A stretch of 64,000 bases of DNA from Coriobacteriia bacterium (GCA_030652115.1 JAUSBK010000007.1:414363-478362), one strand, 5' to 3'; positions 16,718-26,352 are shown, counted from the stretch's first letter. The notes: generated by a model from the sequence alone, not told the origin. Made by a program: numbers and translations.

Positions 16718-17920
16718 GTGAGTGAGAGTGAGCGCGCCCCGCGCGCGATCGTACTCGTGCTCGACAGCGTGGGCGCCGGAGCGCTTCCCGACGCCGGGGA
16801 GTACGGCGACGAGGGTTCGAACACCCTCGGGAATACCTCGCGGGCGGTCGGCGGCCTTACCATGCCGGTGCTCGGCGCGATGGGGCTGGGTAACATCACC
16901 GACATCGTTGGCGTACCGCCCACGGATGCACCCGTCGCCTCGTGGGGCCGCAACGCTGAGCGTTCGGCGGGCAAGGACACGACCACGGGGCACTGGGAGA
17001 TGATGGGTCTCGTGCTCGAGCAGGCGTTCCCGACGTACCCGGACGGGTTCCCGCCAGAGGTGATCGACGAGTTCTGCCAGCTGACCGGGTATTCGGGCGT
17101 GCTCGGCAACTCGGTGGCGAGCGGGACGGTCATCATCAACGAGCTCGGCGACGAGCACATGGCCACCGGTCTGCCGATCGTCTACACCTCGGCGGACTCG
17201 GTGTTCCAGATCGCCGCACACGAGGAGCGCTTCGGGCTCGACAACCTCTACGACGCCTGCGAGATCGCGCGGAAGATGCTTGTCGGAGAACACCTCGTAG
17301 GTCGCGTGATCGCGCGACCGTTCGTGGGGCCGGACGAGCACGGCGTCTACCAGCGTACGCATCGCCGGCGCGACTACGCGGTGAAGCCGCTCGAACCCAC
17401 CGTGCTCGATCTGCTGCAAGATGCCGGCGTGCCCGTCTTCGGCGTGGGCAAGATCGGCGACATCTTCGCGTGGCAGGCGGTCACGTCTTCGCCGCACGTG
17501 ACCGACAACATGGACGGTTTCGACCACCTGCTGTGCGAAGTTCGCAGGCCAGAGCAGGGCTTCGTGTTCTGCAACCTCGTGGACTTCGACATGCTGTGGG
17601 GGCACCGTAACGACGCCGAGGCGTACGCAGCGGGTCTCGAGGCGGTCGATCGCCGAATGCCGGAACTGCTCGATGCGATGGTCGACGGTGATCTGCTCAT
17701 CATCACAGCCGACCACGGGTGCGACCCGACGACGGATTCCACGGATCACAGCCGGGAGTACACGCCTCTCATCGCCAAGGTCAAAGGCGTGGATTCGGGC
17801 GTGGCCCTTGGCGCGCGCGCGACCTTCGGCGACATCGGTGAGACGGTGCTCGACTTCTACGGACTGCGGGACCGCTGCGGGCGTGGGGACTCGTTCCTTC
17901 GGGAGGTGCGGGAAGCATGA
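16718..17920 (+). CDS. deoB: Phosphopentomutase DeoB
   Basis: DeoB interconverts (deoxy)ribose-1-phosphate and (deoxy)ribose-5-phosphate in nucleoside salvage. It belongs to the alkaline phosphatase superfamily and uses two Mn ions. The 400-residue protein, of normal length, has the N-terminal metal motif VLDSVGAGALPDAGEYGD, the phosphothreonine site TTTGHWEMMG and the C-terminal metal motif TADHGCDPTTDSTDHSRE. The GTG at 16718 follows AGGAGG at 16706. The gene overlaps the phosphorylase gene by 4 bp, so the two consecutive catabolic steps are translated together. Confidence 0.95.
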   Translation: MSESERAPRAIVLVLDSVGAGALPDAGEYGDEGSNTLGNTSRAVGGLTMPVLGAMGLGNITDIVGVPPTDAPVASWGRNAERSAGKDTTTGHWEMMGLVLEQAFPTYPDGFPPEVIDEFCQLTGYSGVLGNSVASGTVIINELGDEHMATGLPIVYTSADSVFQIAAHEERFGLDNLYDACEIARKMLVGEHLVGRVIARPFVGPDEHGVYQRTHRRRDYAVKPLEPTVLDLLQDAGVPVFGVGKIGDIFAWQAVTSSPHVTDNMDGFDHLLCEVRRPEQGFVFCNLVDFDMLWGHRNDAEAYAAGLEAVDRRMPELLDAMVDGDLLIITADHGCDPTTDSTDHSREYTPLIAKVKGVDSGVALGARATFGDIGETVLDFYGLRDRCGRGDSFLREVREA

Positions 17921-19218
17921 GATCGCTCGAGGAGCTCATCGAGGTCAAACGCGACGGCGGGACGCACACGCCTGAGGAGCTGCAGCGCCTCGTGGAGGCG
18001 TTCGTCTCCGGCGAGATGCCCGACTACCAGATGGCAGCGTGGCTGATGGCCGCGTTCATTCGCGGCCTGGACAGCGCCGAGACGGCCGCGCTCACCGAAG
18101 CGATGGCGCGATCGGGTGAGATGGTGGATCTCTCGAGCATCCCCGGCGTCAAGGTGGACAAGCACTCCACCGGCGGCGTTGGCGACACCACCACGCTCGT
18201 GCTCGCGCCGCTCGTAGCCAGCTGCGGCGTGCCGGTGGCCAAGATGAGCGGGCGCGGTCTCGGCTTCACGGGCGGCACCCTCGACAAGCTGGAGTCGATC
18301 CCCGGGTTCAGCGTCACGCTCGAGCCGGATGCGTTTCTCGCGCAGGTGCGCGACGTAGGTGTGGCCGTGATCGGGCAGAGTCCCGACGTGGACCCCGCCG
18401 ACAAGAAGATGTACGCACTCCGCGACGTGACGGCCACCGTGCCGTCGATGCCGCTCATCGTGGGCTCGATCATCTCGAAGAAGGTCGCAGGCGGCGCCGA
18501 CGCGATCGTGCTCGACGTGAAGGTCGGCTCGGGTGCGTTCATGAAGACCGAGGAGGACGCGAGGGCGCTCGCAGCCGAGCTTGCACGTGTGGGCGAGCTG
18601 CTGGGCCGAAAGGTCGTGTGCGTGCTCACCGACATGGATCAGCCCCTCGGACGGGCGGTGGGTAACGCGCTCGAGGTCCGCGAAGCGGTGCTCACGCTCA
18701 AGGGCGAGGGTCCGGGCGATCTCACAGAGCTGTGTCTCGTTCTCGGCGCGAAGATGCTCGTCTTAGGCGAAGTGGCCGAAGACGAACGCGAGGGACGCGA
18801 TCTGCTGCTCGATTCGATCGCGAGCGGAAGGGCACTCGAGACGTTCCGGGCGTGGGTGAGGGCGCAGGGCGGCGACCCGGGCGTGGCTGACGACCTGGGG
18901 CTGCTGCCGATCGGCGCGCACACGCGGGATGTGCCCGCGCGCGAGGCCGGGTGGGTCGGCGGCTTCGATGCCGAAGGTGTGGGACGCGCGGCGATGGAGC
19001 TCGGCGCGGGCCGCGCGCGCAAGGAAGACGCGATCGACCCCGGCGCTGGCCTCGAGCTGGACGTGAAGACGGGCGACCGCGTGGAGGCGGGAGACGTACT
19101 CGGCACGCTCTACACGAACGACGTGTCGCGTCTCGATGAGGCCGAGGAGCGGCTGCTCGCTGCGGTGCACATCGGCAAGGAGGAAGCGCCGTCGCCTCCA
19201 CTGTTCCTCGAGGCATGA
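17917..19218 (+). CDS. Pyrimidine-nucleoside (thymidine) phosphorylase
   Basis: The enzyme splits thymidine, uridine or deoxyuridine with phosphate to give the base and (deoxy)ribose-1-phosphate, the substrate of DeoB encoded just upstream. The 433-residue protein contains KHSTGGVGD (phosphate loop) and the family signature SGRGLGFTGGTLDKLE. Its length fits the Pdp type found in Gram-positives. The choice between DeoA and Pdp specificity cannot be made by eye. The ATG overlaps deoB by 4 bp (ATGA). Confidence 0.93.
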   Translation: MRSLEELIEVKRDGGTHTPEELQRLVEAFVSGEMPDYQMAAWLMAAFIRGLDSAETAALTEAMARSGEMVDLSSIPGVKVDKHSTGGVGDTTTLVLAPLVASCGVPVAKMSGRGLGFTGGTLDKLESIPGFSVTLEPDAFLAQVRDVGVAVIGQSPDVDPADKKMYALRDVTATVPSMPLIVGSIISKKVAGGADAIVLDVKVGSGAFMKTEEDARALAAELARVGELLGRKVVCVLTDMDQPLGRAVGNALEVREAVLTLKGEGPGDLTELCLVLGAKMLVLGEVAEDEREGRDLLLDSIASGRALETFRAWVRAQGGDPGVADDLGLLPIGAHTRDVPAREAGWVGGFDAEGVGRAAMELGAGRARKEDAIDPGAGLELDVKTGDRVEAGDVLGTLYTNDVSRLDEAEERLLAAVHIGKEEAPSPPLFLEA

Positions 19219-19219
19219 C

Positions 19220-21865
19220 ATGACGCGCCGCCAGTCCCGGCACAGCACGCGCATCACGGGGATCGTGGTGGGGCATGCGAATCCCGACTTCGACGCGTAC
19301 GCAGCCATGGTGGCGGCCACGAAGCTCTACGAGGACACGCGGGCGGTCTACCTCGGCAGCCAGAATGCCAACGTGCGGGAGTTCCACAACCTGCATGAGG
19401 ACTTCGTGGCGTTCACGGATCTCAAGACGCTCGATCTCGACGCCATCGAGCGCGTGATCATGGTTGATACGCGCGAGCCGGGGCGTGTGGGGGAGTTGCG
19501 CTCGGTCGTGGAGCGGCCCGACGTGGAGGTGATCGTCTACGACCATCATCCGCGCCAGCCGGGCGATCTCACGCCCGCAGAGGACTACTCGATGAGCGTG
19601 GGCGCCACGACCTCGATACTCGTGCACGAGATTCGCGACCGCGGTATTCCGATCACCCCGCTCGAGGCGACCGTGATGCTCCTCGGCATCCACGAGGACA
19701 CCGGATCGCTGACGTACCCCGGGACGACCGCGTACGACGCCGAAGCCGCGGCGTTCCTCATGGCCTCCGGCGCCGAGATGGAGGTCCTCAACCAGTTCCT
19801 ATCGCGTGCGCTCACGCCCGCGCAGCGCGTCGTCCTCGACTTGCTCCTGGACACGCTCGAGGTGTGGGACATCCACGGCCAGGAGGTCGCCGTGGGGTGG
19901 GCGAGTGCCGAGGAGTACATCGACTCGGCGTCGGTTCTCACGCACTACATCTGCGAGGACCTCGGCTATCGCGTGGCGATCGCGCTGGTGGCGATGCCCG
20001 AGCGGCTGCAGGTGGTGGGTCGGAGCCGGCTCGCCGACGTGAACATCGGAGCGGTCCTCAAGCACATCGGTGGCGGCGGGCACCCCCAGGCGGCGGCCGC
20101 GGCGCTGCGCGATGCCACGGTCGCCGATATCCTCCCGCGCCTGCGCGCTGCCCTCCTCGAGGAAGTCACGCCGCCGATGCGCGCGGCCGACATCGCCTCG
20201 GCCCCGGTGCGCTCTATCGACCCGCAGACCCCTATGGCCGAGGCGGGGCGCATCATGGCGACCTGGGGCCACGGAGGACTGCCGGTTATTGAGGACGGGC
20301 GGCTTGTGGGCCTCGTGACGCGCAAGGACGTGGACAAGGCCGCGCGGCACGGACTCGGACACGCGCCGGCGACCGGCTTCATGGCGCGCGACCCGATAGC
20401 CGTGGGGCCGGACGCCGACCTCGCCGACCTCGAGCGGTTGCTCGTACGCACGGGCATCGGCCGCGTGCCGGTGGTCGATGGCGGCGTGCTCACCGGCATC
20501 GTCACGCGCAAGGACCTCCTGCGCGCCGAACACGGCGAGTCGTACCTGGACCGCAAGCTCACGCGTCAGCACGACGAAGCGTCGCGTCGCTTCCTCGGCT
20601 CGCTCGCGCTGCTTCCCGAAGACGCGCAGGAAGCGGTCCGCACGATCGGGCGCCTTGCCGACGAGGCGGGGCTGCGCGCGCATGCCGTGGGCGGGTTCGT
20701 GCGCGACATGCTGCTCGGGCGCGAGAACCTCGATCTCGACATCGTGATCGAAGGCGACGGGCTCACGTTTGCGCTCGAGACCGCCGAACGGCTCGGCAAA
20801 CGCGTGAAGGTGCACCGCAGGTTCGGCACGGCGGTGCTCGTGTGGTCGCGTACGCTCCACATCGACATCACGAGTGCGCGCACCGAGTACTACCAGCGGC
20901 CGGGTGCGCTCCCCACGGTGGAGCGTTCGTCGCTTCGGCAGGACCTGTTCCGCCGCGACTTCTCCGTGAACGCGATGGCGGTGTGCGTGAACCCCGAGTG
21001 CTTCGGGCAGATCGCCGACCCCTTCGGCGGACTGTTCGATCTCGAGCGCGGTGCCGTGCGTGCGCTGCACTCGCTCTCGTTCGTTGAGGATCCGACGCGC
21101 ATCCTGCGGGCTGCGCGATTCGAGAAGAAGTTCGGGTTCGCCCTCGATCCGTCGAGCGAGGCGCTGGCGCGCCAGGCGGCGGAGATGAGCATGCTCGATG
21201 AGGTGAGCGGCGCGCGGATCCGCGAGGAGCTGCTCGATGTCATCGACGAGGATGAACCTGCCGGGATCCTCGGGCGCCTCGACGACTTCGGTGCGCTCAC
21301 CGGGCTGCTGCCCGACGGCGTGCACGCTGCCGATGCGATCGCCGGCCTCGATGCGGTCACGCGTGCCGTCGGCGAATTCGGTCCGGCGTTTGTGCGTCCG
21401 CCGCGCAGGCGCACGACGCTCGTGGCGGCGCTCGCCGGAACTGCAGGTCGTGCCGAGGCGGAGCGGTGGTGCCGGTGGCTGCGCTTCGGCCGCGAGTACA
21501 CCGAGCCGGCCGTGGCCACCGCCGAGCGGGCGCGCGGTCTGGGAACGCGACTTCAGGACCGGCGGAGGATGCGTGCAAGCCGCCTGTACTACCTCCTGGA
21601 GGCGCTGCCCGCCGAGACGCTTGTCTATTTGTGGGCGGTCGGCACACCGGAGGTGCGCGAGCGCGTGGAGGAGTACGTGCGTGTGCTCGCCCCCATGCGC
21701 CCGGCGGTGACTGGCGCCGACCTCATTGCGCTCGGCCTCACGCCCGGCCCCTCGTTTGCTGCTATCCTTGCTCAGGCTCGCGCCGACCGCCTGGACGCCA
21801 AAGCGGTGGGACGCGACGCCGAACTCGCCAACCTCAAGCGACTCGCCCGGCGCGAGTCGCGGTAG
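19220..21865 (+). CDS. DHH-DHHA1-CBS-CBS-tRNA nucleotidyltransferase fusion (A-adding/CCA type)
   Basis: This 881-residue protein joins a DHH phosphoesterase (GHANPDFDAYAAM at about 18-30, DTREPG, YDHHP at 107-111) with DHHA1 (IGGGGHPQAAAAAL at 283-296), two CBS domains (about 317-435, each ending in VTRKD), and a class II poly(A)/CCA nucleotidyltransferase head (GGFVRDMLLGRENLDLDIV, 491-509, catalytic Asp505 and Asp507) plus its RNA-binding tail. Long proteins of this plan include A-adding tRNA enzymes working with a separate CC-adding enzyme. Whether this one adds A, CCA or poly(A) cannot be told. The DHH half may hydrolyse nanoRNA or cyclic dinucleotides. It starts one base after the phosphorylase stop. 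Confidence 0.9.
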   Translation: MTRRQSRHSTRITGIVVGHANPDFDAYAAMVAATKLYEDTRAVYLGSQNANVREFHNLHEDFVAFTDLKTLDLDAIERVIMVDTREPGRVGELRSVVERPDVEVIVYDHHPRQPGDLTPAEDYSMSVGATTSILVHEIRDRGIPITPLEATVMLLGIHEDTGSLTYPGTTAYDAEAAAFLMASGAEMEVLNQFLSRALTPAQRVVLDLLLDTLEVWDIHGQEVAVGWASAEEYIDSASVLTHYICEDLGYRVAIALVAMPERLQVVGRSRLADVNIGAVLKHIGGGGHPQAAAAALRDATVADILPRLRAALLEEVTPPMRAADIASAPVRSIDPQTPMAEAGRIMATWGHGGLPVIEDGRLVGLVTRKDVDKAARHGLGHAPATGFMARDPIAVGPDADLADLERLLVRTGIGRVPVVDGGVLTGIVTRKDLLRAEHGESYLDRKLTRQHDEASRRFLGSLALLPEDAQEAVRTIGRLADEAGLRAHAVGGFVRDMLLGRENLDLDIVIEGDGLTFALETAERLGKRVKVHRRFGTAVLVWSRTLHIDITSARTEYYQRPGALPTVERSSLRQDLFRRDFSVNAMAVCVNPECFGQIADPFGGLFDLERGAVRALHSLSFVEDPTRILRAARFEKKFGFALDPSSEALARQAAEMSMLDEVSGARIREELLDVIDEDEPAGILGRLDDFGALTGLLPDGVHAADAIAGLDAVTRAVGEFGPAFVRPPRRRTTLVAALAGTAGRAEAERWCRWLRFGREYTEPAVATAERARGLGTRLQDRRRMRASRLYYLLEALPAETLVYLWAVGTPEVRERVEEYVRVLAPMRPAVTGADLIALGLTPGPSFAAILAQARADRLDAKAVGRDAELANLKRLARRESR

Positions 21866-21881
21866 CCTTTCGGAGGCCCCT

Positions 21882-22559
21882 GTGTCCGATTTCTGGATTC
21901 GTGTGCTCGAACTCGCCATGTTCGTGCCCGCGATCGTGTTGCACGAGGTGTCGCACGGCTACGTCTCGTACCGGCTCGGTGACCCCACGGCGAAGATGCG
22001 GGGGAGGCTGAGCCTCAACCCGATCAAGCACGTAGACCCCTTCGGCACGATTCTGCTGCCGCTCCTGCTGTGGGCGGGTGGGGGGCCTATCTTCGGCTAC
22101 GCGAAGCCGGTGCCGATCAACCCGAACTACTACAAGGACTACCGGAAAGGCATGATGCTCACCGGCCTGGCAGGTCCCACGACCAACCTCGTGCTGGCCC
22201 TGGTCGCGGGTCTCATCACGCGCGCGCTATCGCTCGGTACGCTCGCAGTCGGCACGCAGGCTGACCCGCAGGTCACCCTCCTCGGCTGGGTGTGGTACGC
22301 ACTGTACTTCTTCGCGCAGCTCAATCTGGTGCTGATGTTCTTCAATCTCATCCCGATTCCGCCGCTCGACGGATCGCGCGTGCTCCCGCTGTTCCTTTCG
22401 GACAGCGCGCTGGCGAAGTACCACCAGTTCGAGCGGTACGGGATCCTCGTGTTCTTCGTCGTGGTGCTGCTCCTGCCGAACTACCTCGGCATCGACCCCA
22501 TCGGCTGGTACTTCGATCGCACGGTGGCGCCGCTGATGCACCTGTTCACCGGCGTCTGA
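21882..22559 (+). CDS. Site-2-type intramembrane metalloprotease, peptidase M50 family
   Basis: The 225-residue membrane protein has the zinc motif HEVSH (residues 21-25) in the first membrane segment and the third ligand in NLIPIPPLDG, the short M50B architecture without a PDZ domain (YwhC/Rv-type, unknown substrates). It has about five to six hydrophobic segments. The GTG at 21882 follows GGAGG at 21872-21876. It is the last gene of the run from deoB. Confidence 0.9.
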   Translation: MSDFWIRVLELAMFVPAIVLHEVSHGYVSYRLGDPTAKMRGRLSLNPIKHVDPFGTILLPLLLWAGGGPIFGYAKPVPINPNYYKDYRKGMMLTGLAGPTTNLVLALVAGLITRALSLGTLAVGTQADPQVTLLGWVWYALYFFAQLNLVLMFFNLIPIPPLDGSRVLPLFLSDSALAKYHQFERYGILVFFVVVLLLPNYLGIDPIGWYFDRTVAPLMHLFTGV

Positions 22560-22632
22560 GCCGCGCGTCCGTAGGTGCTGCGGTGCGGTAGAATACCCCC
22601 ATCCGTCGCCGAGCGAGGAGCCTCACACCCCG

Positions 22633-23634
22633 ATGCCCAAGAAGCGCGTGCTCACCGGTTACCGCCCCACGGGGCGTCTCACGCTCGGCCACTGGTTCGG
22701 CAACCTGCTCGCGATGCGCGAGCTGCAGGACAGGTATGAGGCGTTCTACTTCGTGGCCGACTGGCATGCGCTCACGAGCGACTGGCAGGACACGCACGCC
22801 ATCCGTCAGTACACCGAGGAGATGGTGCTCGACTGGATCGCGGCCGGCATCGATCCCGACAAGTCCACGATCTACCGTCAGAGCGACGTACCCGAGGTCG
22901 CCGAACTCACGATGTACCTCTCGATGGTCGCGCCGATGACGTGGCTCGAGCGCGTGCCGTCGTACAAGGAGCAGCGTGAGCAGATCGCCGAGAAGGACCT
23001 CGGCAACGTCGGCTTCTTCCTGTACCCGCTCATGCAGGCGGCGGACATCAGCATCGTGCGGGGCGACATGGTGCCGGTGGGCGAAGACCAGCTGCCGCAT
23101 CTCGAGCTCACCCGCGAGGTGGTGCGGCGCTTCAACAACCAGTACGGCGACCTGCTGCCCGAGCCCGACGCACTCATCGCCAAGGAGGGTGCGCGCGTGC
23201 CCGGCACCGACGGCCGCAAGATGTCCAAGAGCTACGGCAACGCGATCTACCTCTCGGAGAGCGAAGAGGAGACTGCTGCCAAGGTGATGAGCATGATCAC
23301 GGATCCCGCGCGCAAGCTGAAGACCGATCCGGGCAATCCCGACATCTGCCCGCTGCAGCAGATTCACAAACTGGTGGCATCCGACGCGGGTGAGATCGCC
23401 GAGTGGGACCGGTGCTGCAGGGTGGCCGAGTGCGGGTGTGTGGCACACAAGCGCAAGCTCGTGGAGGACCTGAACGGATACCTACGGGAGTTCCGGACGC
23501 GCCGCGCGGAGCTTGCGGCGTCGCCGGGGTATGCCTGGGAAGTCCTTGCTGCGGGTGCCGCCAAGGTCCGTCCCGAGGTCGAGGACCTCATGGGCGACGT
23601 CCGCCGGGCGATGCACGTAGACGCCGAGCGATAA
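22633..23634 (+). CDS. trpS: Tryptophanyl-tRNA synthetase
   Basis: TrpS charges tRNA-Trp. The 333-residue class I synthetase shows GYRPTGRLTLGHWFGN near the N-terminus (HIGH-type ATP site, here LGHW) and GRKMSKSYGNAI (KMSKS loop) at about residue 196. The length is normal. A possible -10, TAGAAT (22589-22594), lies 39 bp upstream of the ATG. The spacing to CGAGGAG before the start is long, so the ribosome binding site is not ideal. scpA follows after 3 bases. Confidence 0.95.
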   Translation: MPKKRVLTGYRPTGRLTLGHWFGNLLAMRELQDRYEAFYFVADWHALTSDWQDTHAIRQYTEEMVLDWIAAGIDPDKSTIYRQSDVPEVAELTMYLSMVAPMTWLERVPSYKEQREQIAEKDLGNVGFFLYPLMQAADISIVRGDMVPVGEDQLPHLELTREVVRRFNNQYGDLLPEPDALIAKEGARVPGTDGRKMSKSYGNAIYLSESEEETAAKVMSMITDPARKLKTDPGNPDICPLQQIHKLVASDAGEIAEWDRCCRVAECGCVAHKRKLVEDLNGYLREFRTRRAELAASPGYAWEVLAAGAAKVRPEVEDLMGDVRRAMHVDAER

Positions 23635-23637
23635 CGC

Positions 23638-24375
23638 ATGACCTACCGCGTCCGCACAGAGGCGTTCGAGGGCCCCTTCGACCTGCTGCTTCAGCTGGTG
23701 GCGAAGCAGAAGGTCGATATCGCCGACCTCTCGATCACCGACATCGCGGACCAGTACCTCGAGTACCTGGACCGGATGCCGGACCTCGACCTGGATGTCG
23801 CGAGCGACTTCCTGCTCGTTGCCGCCACGCTGCTCGAGATCAAGGCCGCGGCGCTGCTGCCGCGCGACGAGCCCCTCGAGATGGCCGAGTTCGACGACAT
23901 GTCGCCCGAGGAGGCGCGCGAGCTGCTGATCGCACGGCTGCTCGCCTACAAGCAGTTCAAGAACGCCGCCGCCGAGCTGGCGGCGCGCTACGAGTCCGAA
24001 TCGCTGATGCACGCACGGGCTGCGGGCCTTGAGGAGCCGTTCCTGAAGCTGATGCCGGACTACCTGGAGGGCATCACCCTGCACGGCCTGGCGGTGGTGT
24101 GCGCGGATCTCGTGCACAAGCGCGAGATCTTCCTGCTGGAGGCGGACCACGTCGCCTCGGCGCCTATCTCGCTCGAGCTCCATGTTGAGGGCGTCGCGCG
24201 CATGATGCGCAAGGGCAGGCGAACGAGCTTCCGCGAGATGGTGAGCGAGAACGCGTCGCTGGAGGAGCTCGTGGTGACGTTCCTCGCGATCCTCGAGCTG
24301 TACAAGCGCGGACTGGTCCGCCTGGAACAGGCCGAGGAGTTCGGAGATATCGAGATCGTGGGAATGGGAGACTAG
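23638..24375 (+). CDS. scpA: Segregation and condensation protein A
   Basis: ScpA is the kleisin of the SMC-ScpAB condensin that compacts and segregates the chromosome. The 245-residue protein starts with the family signature FEGPFDLLLQLVAKQKVDIA and IADQYLEYL, and ends with a winged-helix region rich in Glu and Leu. It lies 3 bases before scpB. An smc gene is not in the window. Confidence 0.93.
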   Translation: MTYRVRTEAFEGPFDLLLQLVAKQKVDIADLSITDIADQYLEYLDRMPDLDLDVASDFLLVAATLLEIKAAALLPRDEPLEMAEFDDMSPEEARELLIARLLAYKQFKNAAAELAARYESESLMHARAAGLEEPFLKLMPDYLEGITLHGLAVVCADLVHKREIFLLEADHVASAPISLELHVEGVARMMRKGRRTSFREMVSENASLEELVVTFLAILELYKRGLVRLEQAEEFGDIEIVGMGD

Positions 24376-24378
24376 CGC

Positions 24379-25023
24379 ATGGGCCGCGACAACGCTGAGA
24401 TCGTCGGCGCGATAGAGGCGCTACTGTTCGTGTCCGATGAGCCGGTGCCCGCGGGCAGGCTCGCGAAGGTGCTCGACGTGGGTCAGGGCGAGGTCGAGAG
24501 CACGCTTACGCTCCTCGCGGCCGAGTACGCCGAGGAGAATCGCGGGTTCCAGCTTCGTGAGGTGGCAGGCGGGTGGCGGCTGTACACGCACCCGGCGTAC
24601 CACGGCTATGTGGAGGAGTACGTCCTCTCGTGGGACACGCGGCGGCTCTCGCAGGCGGCGCTCGAAGCGCTTGCGGTCATCGCCTACCACCAACCGGTGA
24701 CACGCCAGGGTGTGAACGCCGTGCGCGGAGTGAACAGCGAGGCGGTCATCTCCTCGCTCATCGAGAAGGGCCTCGTGCGCGAGGCGGGCCGCGACAAGAA
24801 CACGGGCAACGCGATCCTCTACGGTACGACCCGCACCTTCCTTGAGCGCTTCGGCCTGAAGGACCTCTCGGAACTGCCGCCGCTCGAGGACTTTGCGCCC
24901 GACCCGGACAGCGAACGCGCGATCCGCGAACGGTTGAATGCGCTGGAGGGCAGCGTGCTCGACATCGATGAAGACGATGCCGAAGACGAGGACGAGGGTG
25001 ACGAGGACGTCGAAATCGACTGA
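24379..25023 (+). CDS. scpB: Segregation and condensation protein B
   Basis: ScpB dimers bind ScpA in the SMC complex. The 214-residue protein contains two winged-helix domains (IEALLFVSDEPVPAGRLAKV, then ALEALAVIAYHQPVTRQGVN with GVNSEAVISSLIEKGLV) and an acidic tail of Asp/Glu repeats at residues 193-214. The tail overlaps the next gene by 26 bp. Confidence 0.93.
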   Translation: MGRDNAEIVGAIEALLFVSDEPVPAGRLAKVLDVGQGEVESTLTLLAAEYAEENRGFQLREVAGGWRLYTHPAYHGYVEEYVLSWDTRRLSQAALEALAVIAYHQPVTRQGVNAVRGVNSEAVISSLIEKGLVREAGRDKNTGNAILYGTTRTFLERFGLKDLSELPPLEDFAPDPDSERAIRERLNALEGSVLDIDEDDAEDEDEGDEDVEID

Positions 25024-25780
25024 CGCCGAGCCGTCCGCCGCCGGACCCGTCGGGCCGGAGCGGGTACAGAAGTATCTCTCGCGAGCCGGGGTGGCATCGC
25101 GCCGTGCCGCCGAGGAGCTGATCCTAGCCGGTCGCGTGAGCGTGAACGGGCGTCCGGTAGCCTCCCTCGGCGAGAAGATCGTGGCCGGCACCGATGAGGT
25201 ACGGGTGGACGGGAGCGTGATCGAACCGCCCTCGCTCCTGTGGTATCTCATGCTGAACAAGCCAGCCGGGGTGGTGACGACGCTCGACGATCCCCAGGGC
25301 CGCACGACCGTGGCCCGCTTCATCCCCGATGGTGCGCCACGCCTCTTCCCGATCGGCCGCCTGGACTACGCCACCACCGGGTTGCTGCTACTCACCAACG
25401 ACGGTGAGTTCGCACACCTGCTGATGCACCCTCGCCATCACGTGCCGAAGGTCTATCGCGCCGAAGTGGACGGCGTGCCCGACGTCTGCGACATGCGCTC
25501 CCTCCGTGAGGGCATCGACCTCGACGACGGTCGCACCGCCCCGGCGGATGCGCGGATCGTCGAGCGTCGGGGCGACTCGGCGGTCGTGGAGCTCACGCTG
25601 CGCGAGGGGCGCAAGCGTCAGGTGCGCCGCATGCTCTCGGCGGTCGGCCACCCGGTGCGCGTCCTCACGCGTGTCGCCTACGGTACGCTCACGCTCAGCC
25701 GCCTTGCCGAGGGGTCGGTGCGTGCGCTCACCGATGCCGAGGTCGCGTCGTTGCGCGGCTGTGCGACGGGTGTGCGCTGA
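24998..25780 (+). CDS. 23S rRNA pseudouridine synthase, RluB/RsuA family
   Basis: The enzyme makes pseudouridine in rRNA. The 260-residue protein has an N-terminal S4 RNA-binding domain (VQKYLSRAGVASRRAAEELI) and the catalytic motif GRLDYATTGLLLLTNDGE with the nucleophilic Asp. I place the start at the GTG at 24998, inside the acidic tail of scpB in another frame. The sequence before the S4 domain is then a 19-residue polar leader. The scpA-scpB-rluB order is common in Gram-positives and supports RluB. Confidence 0.9.
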   Translation: MTRTSKSTDAEPSAAGPVGPERVQKYLSRAGVASRRAAEELILAGRVSVNGRPVASLGEKIVAGTDEVRVDGSVIEPPSLLWYLMLNKPAGVVTTLDDPQGRTTVARFIPDGAPRLFPIGRLDYATTGLLLLTNDGEFAHLLMHPRHHVPKVYRAEVDGVPDVCDMRSLREGIDLDDGRTAPADARIVERRGDSAVVELTLREGRKRQVRRMLSAVGHPVRVLTRVAYGTLTLSRLAEGSVRALTDAEVASLRGCATGVR

Positions 25781-26352
25781 TGCTCGTCGTGCTCACAGGT
25801 CCGGTGCGCAGCGGGAAGTCCCGGCAGGGGCTGGCACTCGCGATAGCGTCCGGTCGCGCGGTGGTCCTCGCAGCGGGAGGGCAGCCCGACGACGAGGAGA
25901 TGCGTCGTCGGATCGAGCGTCATCAGGCCGGACGCAGCGCCGATGTCACGGTGATCGAGACGGCCGGAGACCCGTGCTGGTACGATCGGGTACCCGACGA
26001 GGCGTGTCTTCTGGTGGACTGCATGGGCACCGTGCTTGGCGTGCAGCTCGCAGCACTCGTGACCGATGACGTCGAGGTGACAGATGCGCTGACCGAGGAG
26101 CGGGCCGATGCGCTTGCCGATGCGGTCGTGTCGTGGCTGATCGCGCGGGAGGCGCCTACGGTGGTGGTCACCAACGAGGTCGGGTGGGGCGTGGTTCCCG
26201 CCACACCGCTCGGCAGGCTCTTCCGAGATGTCCTCGGCCGGGCGAACCGAACGCTGGTGGATGCTGCTGATGCGGCGTGGCTCGTGATAGAAGGCAGGTC
26301 CATCCCATTGCACGAACTCACCCAGGAGGTCTCGTGGCCACGCGAACCGTAG
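25780..26352 (+). CDS. cobU: Adenosylcobinamide kinase / guanylyltransferase CobU
   Basis: CobU phosphorylates adenosylcobinamide and activates it with GTP in late cobalamin synthesis or salvage. The 190-residue protein has the P-loop GPVRSGKS (the family usually shows GGARSGKS) and the conserved NEVGWGVVP block. The ATG shares one base with the rluB stop codon. It begins a cobU-cobT-cobS-cobC run that provides the lower-ligand assembly steps. No corrin-ring genes are here, so ring synthesis must be encoded elsewhere or cobinamide is taken up. Confidence 0.92.
   Translation: MLVVLTGPVRSGKSRQGLALAIASGRAVVLAAGGQPDDEEMRRRIERHQAGRSADVTVIETAGDPCWYDRVPDEACLLVDCMGTVLGVQLAALVTDDVEVTDALTEERADALADAVVSWLIAREAPTVVVTNEVGWGVVPATPLGRLFRDVLGRANRTLVDAADAAWLVIEGRSIPLHELTQEVSWPREP

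Noticed and set aside
14681..17749. A 1022-codon open frame on the minus strand across the pilus ATPase and deoB genes
   Set aside because: It is a high-GC shadow of well-supported plus-strand genes. It has no domain, poor amino acid composition (His/Arg/Val-rich) and no ribosome binding site.
25600..25800. Cobalamin riboswitch upstream of cobU
   Set aside because: cobU begins one base before the end of rluB. There is no intergenic space and no B12-box sequence upstream.
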